The notes beneath the pieces are model-generated. The model ran no database searches. It saw only the letters and a list, made by a program, of their open reading frames with translations, and was not told the DNA's origin. Position numbers and translations under genes: made by a program. Below, in pieces: positions 57,717-64,000 of a DNA stretch of 64,000 nt; position 1 is the stretch's first letter, and the number at the start of each line of letters is the position of its first letter. The DNA is from CAVWQV01 sp963757115. Its GTDB lineage: Bacteria > Pseudomonadota > Alphaproteobacteria > Acetobacterales > Acetobacteraceae. Location of the stretch: the NCBI GenBank assembly GCA_963757115.1, contig CAVWQV010000006.1, positions 682,001 through 746,000 on the forward strand, written 5' to 3'.

Positions 57717-58343
57717 TCAACCCGCTTGCGTCATCCCGCCCGCGCGTTCCACGAACGCGGCGATCTCCGACACGCCCTGGCCGGCGCGGATGTTGGCAAA
57801 GACAAAAGGTCGGGCACCCCGCATCCGCCCGGCGTCGCGTTCCATCACCGCCAGATCTGCGCCGACCATAGGTGCCAGGTCGATCTTGTTGATGACCAGG
57901 AGATCGCTCCGCGTGATGCCTGGGCCGCCCTTGCGCGGGATCTTGTCGCCGGCCGACACGTCGATGACGTAGATCGTGAGGTCGGCGAGTTCCGGGCTGA
58001 ACGTCGCGGCGAGGTTGTCGCCGCCGCTTTCGATCAGGATCAAGTCAAGCGTGGGGAACCGCGCCCGGAGGTCGGCGACGCCGGCCAGATTGATGCTCGC
58101 ATCTTCGCGGATGGCGGTGTGCGGGCAGCCGCCGGTTTCGATCCCAAGAATGCGCTCGGGCGGCAAGGAGCCTGCGCGCGTCAGGAATTCGGCGTCCTCC
58201 TTGGTATAGATGTCATTGGTGATCGCCGCGATCTCGTACCGGCCGCGCAGTTTTCGGCACAGCGCGTCCATCAGCGCCGTCTTGCCGGTGCCGACCGGGC
58301 CGCCGACGCCGACGCGCAGCGGGCCGTAGGACGAACGCGTCAT
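57717..58343 (-). CDS. ureG: Urease accessory GTPase UreG
   Basis: 208-residue SIMIBI-class GTPase that powers nickel insertion with UreD-UreF. The P-loop is GVGGPVGTGKTALM and the nickel-binding Cys-Pro-His lies in GGCPHTAIREDAS. DLILIESGGDNLAATFSPEL and the guanine-specificity NKID (VINKIDLAP) follow. The ATG overlaps the ureF stop, so it is translationally coupled. Last gene of the ure cluster in transcription order. Confidence 0.95.
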   Translation of the reverse strand: MTRSSYGPLRVGVGGPVGTGKTALMDALCRKLRGRYEIAAITNDIYTKEDAEFLTRAGSLPPERILGIETGGCPHTAIREDASINLAGVADLRARFPTLDLILIESGGDNLAATFSPELADLTIYVIDVSAGDKIPRKGGPGITRSDLLVINKIDLAPMVGADLAVMERDAGRMRGARPFVFANIRAGQGVSEIAAFVERAGGMTQAG

Positions 58344-59032
58344 GAGCGGAACAGCCTCGTATACTGGGTTTCGTGGCGCATGGCGGCGATGTCGGAGCGG
58401 AACGCGCAACCGCCGATGTCGTCGAGCGTGGCGTCGCTTGTGTCGTCGGCGATCGAAAGCAGTGTCGGCCCGAGTGCCGCCAGCGTGGCGACGCCCGCGC
58501 TTTGGCCGAGCGGGATCAACCGCACCCCCGCCGAGATCAGGTTCGAAGTGAATGCGTGCAGATAGGCGAGTGACGCGTGGTGCTCCGGGATGCCGTGCGC
58601 GCCGGCGAGTGCACCGACCGCGACAGGGTAGGGAATAGGGACGGCACTCGCGACACTCCCGTCATTCGCGGGCGGCGCAGGGCTGGCGGACGCGGACAGC
58701 CATGCCCCGGCCGCCAGCCCGAACGCCGTGCCCTGCGCGACGGTCTCCAGGCGGCGCTCCCGCGACGGCGCCACGGCGCGCGCCAGCGCGGCAATTCCAT
58801 GGAGTGCGGACGCATCGCCCCAAGCACGATGCGCATGACGCAGCAGGATCGCATCGGACCGTCCGCTGCCATGCGCGAGCACGTCGCGCAGCCAGTCGAG
58901 CAAGCTGTCGGCGTCATGCACGTCGCCCGCCTCAACGGCCCACTCCAGCCCATGCGAGTATGCAAACCCGCCGGTCGGGAACGCGGGCGATAGCCAGGCG
59001 AGCAGCCGGAGGAGCGCCTCGGGTTCAGTCAT
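58340..59032 (-). CDS. ureF: Urease accessory protein UreF
   Basis: 230-residue all-helical GTPase regulator. Family blocks are LLRLLAWLSPAFPTGGFAYS, HGLEWAVEAGDVHDADSLLD, FGLAAGAWLSASASP and FTSNLISAGVRLIPLGQSAG. A conserved C-terminal tail ends ETQYTRLFRS. The start overlaps the ureE stop by 8 bp. UreF controls UreG during nickel insertion. Confidence 0.93.
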   Translation of the reverse strand: MTEPEALLRLLAWLSPAFPTGGFAYSHGLEWAVEAGDVHDADSLLDWLRDVLAHGSGRSDAILLRHAHRAWGDASALHGIAALARAVAPSRERRLETVAQGTAFGLAAGAWLSASASPAPPANDGSVASAVPIPYPVAVGALAGAHGIPEHHASLAYLHAFTSNLISAGVRLIPLGQSAGVATLAALGPTLLSIADDTSDATLDDIGGCAFRSDIAAMRHETQYTRLFRS

Positions 59033-59491
59033 CGTGGTGATGGTGTGCGCCGCCCGCGTAGGCGCCGGCTTCGGGGTCGAACGGCGCCTCGATCGGGTGC
59101 GTGTGGCCGCCGAGCAGCCCGACCATCCGCTCGACGACGTGGTCGGCGCGGATGCGGATGCGGTCGCCCATGAGTTGAACGGCGAGGTGCCGGTTGCCGA
59201 GATGCCAGGCAATGCGCACGAGTGCGGCGGTATCGCGCGCGCCGATCTCGAGCAGCGCCTCAGCGCGCGCCGCGACGTTCACCACGCCCTCGGCCGTTTG
59301 CAGCCCGTCTCCGTCGCGCAGTCGCGCGGCCTGCGGCAGATCGAGCAGCAGTTCCCGCCCGCTTTCACACGTGAGCGCGATGCGCCGACGGTGCCGGTTG
59401 TCCCAGTCGAGCAGCACGCGATCTATGGCGCCATCCCGATCCCATGTCCCGGCCGGGAGCACCTGCCCGGCTTGCATCGGACCGGCGCGCA

Positions 59492-59492
<1 letters not shown>
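59025..59492 (-). CDS. ureE: Urease nickel chaperone UreE
   Basis: 155 residues. The N-terminal peptide-binding domain contains DWDNRHRRRIALTCESG, followed by the metal-binding domain with AWHLGNRHLAVQLMGDRIRI and MVGLLGGHTHPIEAPFDPEA. A short histidine-rich tail (AGGAHHHHDD) is the nickel-binding C-terminus, shorter than in Klebsiella UreE. The ATG (59492) shares a base with the ureC stop (TGATG). A second in-frame ATG at 59477 is possible. Confidence 0.92.
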
Positions 59493-61198
<1,706 letters not shown>

Positions 61199-61199
<1 letters not shown>

Positions 61200-61807
61200 T
61201 AGTCCAGGCTCCCCATCACACCGCCACGGAAGCCGTAGACCGCGCGGTTGCCGCGAAACGGCACCAACGTTACTTCGCGCGACTGGCCCGGCTCGAAGCG
61301 CACCGCCGTGCCGGCCGCGATGTCCAGCCGCTTGCCGCGAGCGGGCTCGCGGTCGAACAGCAGCAGCGGGTTGGTTTCCGCGAAATGATAGTGGCTGCCC
61401 ACCTGGATGGGACGGTCGCCGGTGTTGGACACGCGCAGCACTGTTTTCTCGAGCCCGGCGTTCAGCTCGATGTCACCCGGCCGAGCAATGATTTCGCCCG
61501 GTATCATCGTAATCGGCTCATGCACGGTGACGAGCTTGGTCCCGTCGGGGAAGGTCGCCTCGACTTGAACGTCGGGAATCATTTCGGCGATGCCCTCCAT
61601 GACCTGCGCGCGGGATATCACCTGTGCGCCGGCTTCCATGAGGTCGGCGACGCTGCGGCCGTCGCGCGCACCTTCCACGACGAAATCGGTTATGAGCGCC
61701 ACGGCTTCGGGGTGGTTGAGCTTGACCCCGCGATCCAGGCGCCGGCGAGCGACGGTGGCAGCCATGGCGATCAGCAGCTTGTCCTTCTCACGCGGCGTCA
61801 GGTTCAT
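61199..61807 (-). CDS. ureAB: Fused urease gamma-beta subunit UreAB
   Basis: 202 residues joining the gamma subunit (~1-100: MNLTPREKDKLLIAMAATVA, GVKLNHPEAVALITDFVVEG, VMEGIAEMIPDVQVEATFPD) to the beta subunit (~104-202: PITMIPGEIIARPGDIELNA, VGSHYHFAETNPLLLFDREP and RAVYGFRGGVMGSLD). Separate ureA and ureB are usual in proteobacteria; fusion occurs in Helicobacter and some others. Preceded by GTGAGGACGGGCG. Between ureD and ureC. Confidence 0.93.
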
Positions 61808-61829
61808 CGCCCGTCCTCACCAAGCGGCC

Positions 61830-62675
61830 TCAACACAGCCACACGCGCGGCAGCGGACGCGATCCGCGCAGCACATGCAAGCCTGCCGTCGTGGCGGCGC
61901 GAAGGGCGGCACCATCGGCGGCCAGAATGCGCGCGACCAGCATCCCGTCCCAGGCGCTCGCCCCAAACTCGGCCGGGATGGAGCGTAGCGCGGCGCGCAC
62001 GCCGTCCAGCCGGACCTCGGCATCCGGCGCGACGTGCACAACGGTGGCGAGCGCCCGCGCCCCGCCCATGGTCGCCGCCCGCCCGAGCACCGTTTCCACG
62101 GCGCCGTCGAGCCGGGCGGTGTCATGCAGCACGAGCGCCCCGCCGCGCCGCACCTCGATGGTGTCGCGCAGCCTGGCTCGCCCGACCGTTTCGCCCATCG
62201 CCGTCCGGCCGAATACCAGGGCTTCCAAGCCGAGAAACCAGCCGTCGGCGGCGAGGGACACATCGAGTCGCCGGTCGAGCGCGCAATGGTCGAACAGGAT
62301 CGTCTCCTGCGGCAGCCACTCGGCTGCGGCTCCCGCGCCGATCGCGAGGCGGTTGCGCACGCTGGCCGGCGGCGTGCCGGGCAGGGCGCGGTAGAACCGC
62401 TCGGCCGCCTGCGACGAGACCGTGGTCCGACCCTCGGCGCCAACGCTCACCTCAGTCGAAAGCACGTCGCCGCCGGCGACACCGCCCGAAGTGTTCAGCA
62501 TGACCATTTCGGTCCAGGCTTGGCGTTCAGGGCGGGGAAAGCGCGCCTTCAGGCAACCCTCCTGGCGCAGCCCGTCAAGCACGGTCACCCCGTCCCGAAC
62601 CCGAAAAGAAACTCGCAGCGCGCCACGGGCGCGTTGGTGGGCAAGCGGATCAGACGGAGAGGCGGCGTCGTACAT
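61830..62675 (-). CDS. ureD: Urease accessory protein UreD
   Basis: 281 residues; the urease-bound scaffold needed for nickel insertion by UreFG. Family blocks are LKARFPRPERQAWTEMVMLN, TSGGVAGGDVLSTEVSVG, TTVSSQAAERFYRALPGT, WLPQETILFDHCALDRRLDV and GLEALVFGRTAMGETVGRAR. The start overlaps the urtE stop by 26 bp, suggesting urea uptake and urease genes share one transcript. 22 bp before ureAB. Confidence 0.93.
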   Translation of the reverse strand: MYDAASPSDPLAHQRARGALRVSFRVRDGVTVLDGLRQEGCLKARFPRPERQAWTEMVMLNTSGGVAGGDVLSTEVSVGAEGRTTVSSQAAERFYRALPGTPPASVRNRLAIGAGAAAEWLPQETILFDHCALDRRLDVSLAADGWFLGLEALVFGRTAMGETVGRARLRDTIEVRRGGALVLHDTARLDGAVETVLGRAATMGGARALATVVHVAPDAEVRLDGVRAALRSIPAEFGASAWDGMLVARILAADGAALRAATTAGLHVLRGSRPLPRVWLC

Positions 62676-63360
62676 CCTCCTCGTCCAGCTCCTCCCGCCG
62701 CCCTGCGAGCACGATGTCGCCGCGATCCATCACCGCGATGGTCTGGGCCAGCTCGCGCGCGAAATCGTAGTATTGCTCGACGAGCAGGATGGCCATTTCC
62801 CCCCTCGCCCGCAACAGCGCGATCACCCGGGCGATGTCCTTGATGATCGAGGGCTGGATGCCTTCCGTCGGTTCGTCGAGCACGAGCAGCCGCGGCCGCG
62901 TCACCAGGGCGCGCGCGATCGCGAGCTGCTGCTGCTGGCCGCCCGAGAGATCGCCCCCGCGCCGGCCCAGCATGGTCTTCAGAACCGGAAATAGATCGAA
63001 GATTTCGTCCGTCACCCGCCTTTGCCGACGTGGCAGCACGGCAAAGCCCGTTTCCAGATTCTCGCGCACGGTCAGCAGCGGGAAAATGTCGCGACCTTGC
63101 GGGACCCACGCGATGCCGCGCCGGGCGCGCTCGTAGAGCGGCAGGCCACGGATGCTGGCGCCGTCCCACTTGATGTCGCCGCGCGTGATCGGGTGCGCGC
63201 CGACCACCGCCCGAAGCAGCGAGGTCTTGCCGACGCCGTTGCGGCCGAGAATGCAGGTCACCGAGCCGATGGCGGCGCGCAGCGACACTTTGCGGAGCGC
63301 GATCGCGGCGCCGTAGTGCAGGTCGACGTCGATCACTTCGAGCATCGATGGTTCGGTCAT
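62650..63360 (-). CDS. urtE: Urea ABC transporter ATP-binding protein UrtE
   Basis: 236-residue ABC ATPase of the branched-chain amino-acid/urea type: Walker A ILGRNGVGKTSLL, Q-loop WVPQGRDIFPLLTV, signature LSGGQQQQLAIARAL and Walker B LLVLDEPTEGIQPSII. LIV-type ATPase E subunits look alike, but overlap with ureD and position beside a D-type ATPase identify it as UrtE. The start overlaps the urtD stop (ATGA). Confidence 0.93.
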   Translation of the reverse strand: MTEPSMLEVIDVDLHYGAAIALRKVSLRAAIGSVTCILGRNGVGKTSLLRAVVGAHPITRGDIKWDGASIRGLPLYERARRGIAWVPQGRDIFPLLTVRENLETGFAVLPRRQRRVTDEIFDLFPVLKTMLGRRGGDLSGGQQQQLAIARALVTRPRLLVLDEPTEGIQPSIIKDIARVIALLRARGEMAILLVEQYYDFARELAQTIAVMDRGDIVLAGRREELDEEDVRRRLSV

Positions 63361-64000
63361 CGTCCCAGATACACTTCCACCACCCGCGGGTCGGCGCTCA
63401 CGTGATCGATCGTGCCCTCGGAGATCACCGCCCCCTCATGCAGGCAGGTCACCTTCACGCCGAGCGTGCGAACGAAGGCCATGTCGTGCTCCACCACCAC
63501 CACGCTCCGCGTTCGATTGATCTCGCGCAGCAGTGCCGCGGTCTGCTCGGTCTCCGCGTCCGTCATTCCAGCCACCGGCTCGTCCACGAGCAGGAGCCTC
63601 GGCTCCTGCGCGAGCAACATGCCGATCTCCAGCCACTGCTTTTGCCCGTGCGAAAGGTCCCCGGCCTGGCGGCGGCGCTCGAGGCCGAGCCGGATCGTGC
63701 CGAGAATGCCCTCGATGCGGTCCCGCTCGGCGGCGGTCTCGCGCGCCCAGAGGGTGAAACGCGGTCCCCGGTCGCCAGCCAGCGCGAGAAGCAGGTTGTC
63801 CCATACAGTGTGCTGCTCGAACACGGTGGGTTTCTGGAATTTTCGCCCAATGCCGAGCGAGGCGATGGCCGGCTCGTCGAGCCGTGTGAGGTCGGTATCG
63901 TCCCCGAACACAACAGTGCCTGCGTCGGGACGAGTTTTTCCCGTGATGACGTCCATCATCGTGGTCTTGCCGGCGCCATTTGGCCCGATTACCGCGCGCA
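63357..64000 (-). CDS. urtD: Urea ABC transporter ATP-binding protein UrtD (partial, 5' end beyond right edge)
   Basis: The frame runs to the right edge, so the N-terminus is missing. Within the window it has the end of Walker A (GPNGAGKTTMM), then VITGKTRPDAGTVVFGDDTD, a Q-loop IGRKFQKPTVFEQHTVWDNL, the signature LSHGQKQWLEIGMLL, Walker B LLLVDEPVAGMTDAETEQ and the H-loop VVVEHDMAFVRTLG. The MMDVITGKTRP block is typical of UrtD. urtA, urtB and urtC should lie just outside the window. Confidence 0.93.
   Translation of the reverse strand, partial: RAVIGPNGAGKTTMMDVITGKTRPDAGTVVFGDDTDLTRLDEPAIASLGIGRKFQKPTVFEQHTVWDNLLLALAGDRGPRFTLWARETAAERDRIEGILGTIRLGLERRRQAGDLSHGQKQWLEIGMLLAQEPRLLLVDEPVAGMTDAETEQTAALLREINRTRSVVVVEHDMAFVRTLGVKVTCLHEGAVISEGTIDHVSADPRVVEVYLGR

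Overview
The window is about 64 kb of GC-rich chromosome. Gene content points to an alphaproteobacterium, most likely Rhodospirillales/Acetobacteraceae. The reasons are the mdh-sucC-sucD-sucA-sucB-(small genes)-lpdA order with zapE (AFG1-type) just upstream, the alphaproteobacterial style of the asd, argD/argF and pdxA/pdxJ genes, a urt/ure urea locus, and a stress promoter of the EcfG type. The species cannot be named from the sequence alone.

Layout. 1-6.7 kb: a truncated XRE/MmyB-type regulator divergent from an NTF2-like protein, mmsA-type aldehyde dehydrogenase, a luciferase-like (LLM) oxidoreductase, asd, and an AI-2E-family permease with an extra soluble C-terminal domain. 6.9-12.3 kb: an FkbH-like HAD-IIIC/GNAT protein followed by a 1,162-residue three-module glycosyltransferase, probably for a surface glycan. 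12.3-16 kb: cysQ, recX, argD-argF. 16-21.6 kb: secreted dienelactone-hydrolase-like protein, LLM oxidoreductase with a divergent LysR regulator, zapE, sfnG. 21.8-33.7 kb: TCA block mdh-sucCDAB, a small stress gene, yciF, lpdA, then pdxA-pdxJ. 34-42.4 kb: a polymerase/ligase-like membrane protein, a ribose-type sugar ABC importer with two permeases, and a secreted trehalase. 42.4-44.8 kb: Na+/H+ antiporter and a PPP-type phosphatase. 44.8-46.7 kb: a visibly lower-GC stretch with no convincing gene. 46.7-53.8 kb: SDR, polyamine-type ABC importer potFGHI, and two tandem class I aminotransferases. 53.8-57.7 kb: secreted GH5 hydrolase, two tandem glutathione S-transferases, a divergent acyl-CoA dehydrogenase. 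57.7-64 kb (minus strand): urea locus urtD-urtE-ureD-ureAB-ureC-ureE-ureF-ureG, read from the right edge inward.

How the genes work together. The 21.8-32 kb block encodes malate dehydrogenase, succinyl-CoA synthetase and all three 2-oxoglutarate dehydrogenase components. The right-hand block couples urea uptake (UrtDE) to nickel urease and its maturation. argD/argF provide arginine synthesis. The ABC importer plus periplasmic trehalase looks like a sugar-scavenging unit. potFGHI plus two aminotransferases looks like import and transamination of a polyamine or another amine.

Caution for the reader. About 20 reading-frame breaks (mostly single-base insertions) fall in otherwise normal genes, including housekeeping ones (sucA, sucB, argF, cysQ, ureC). 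I read these as sequencing or assembly errors and annotate each gene across its break, giving the break position. No rRNA, tRNA, CRISPR array, intact insertion sequence or prophage was seen.
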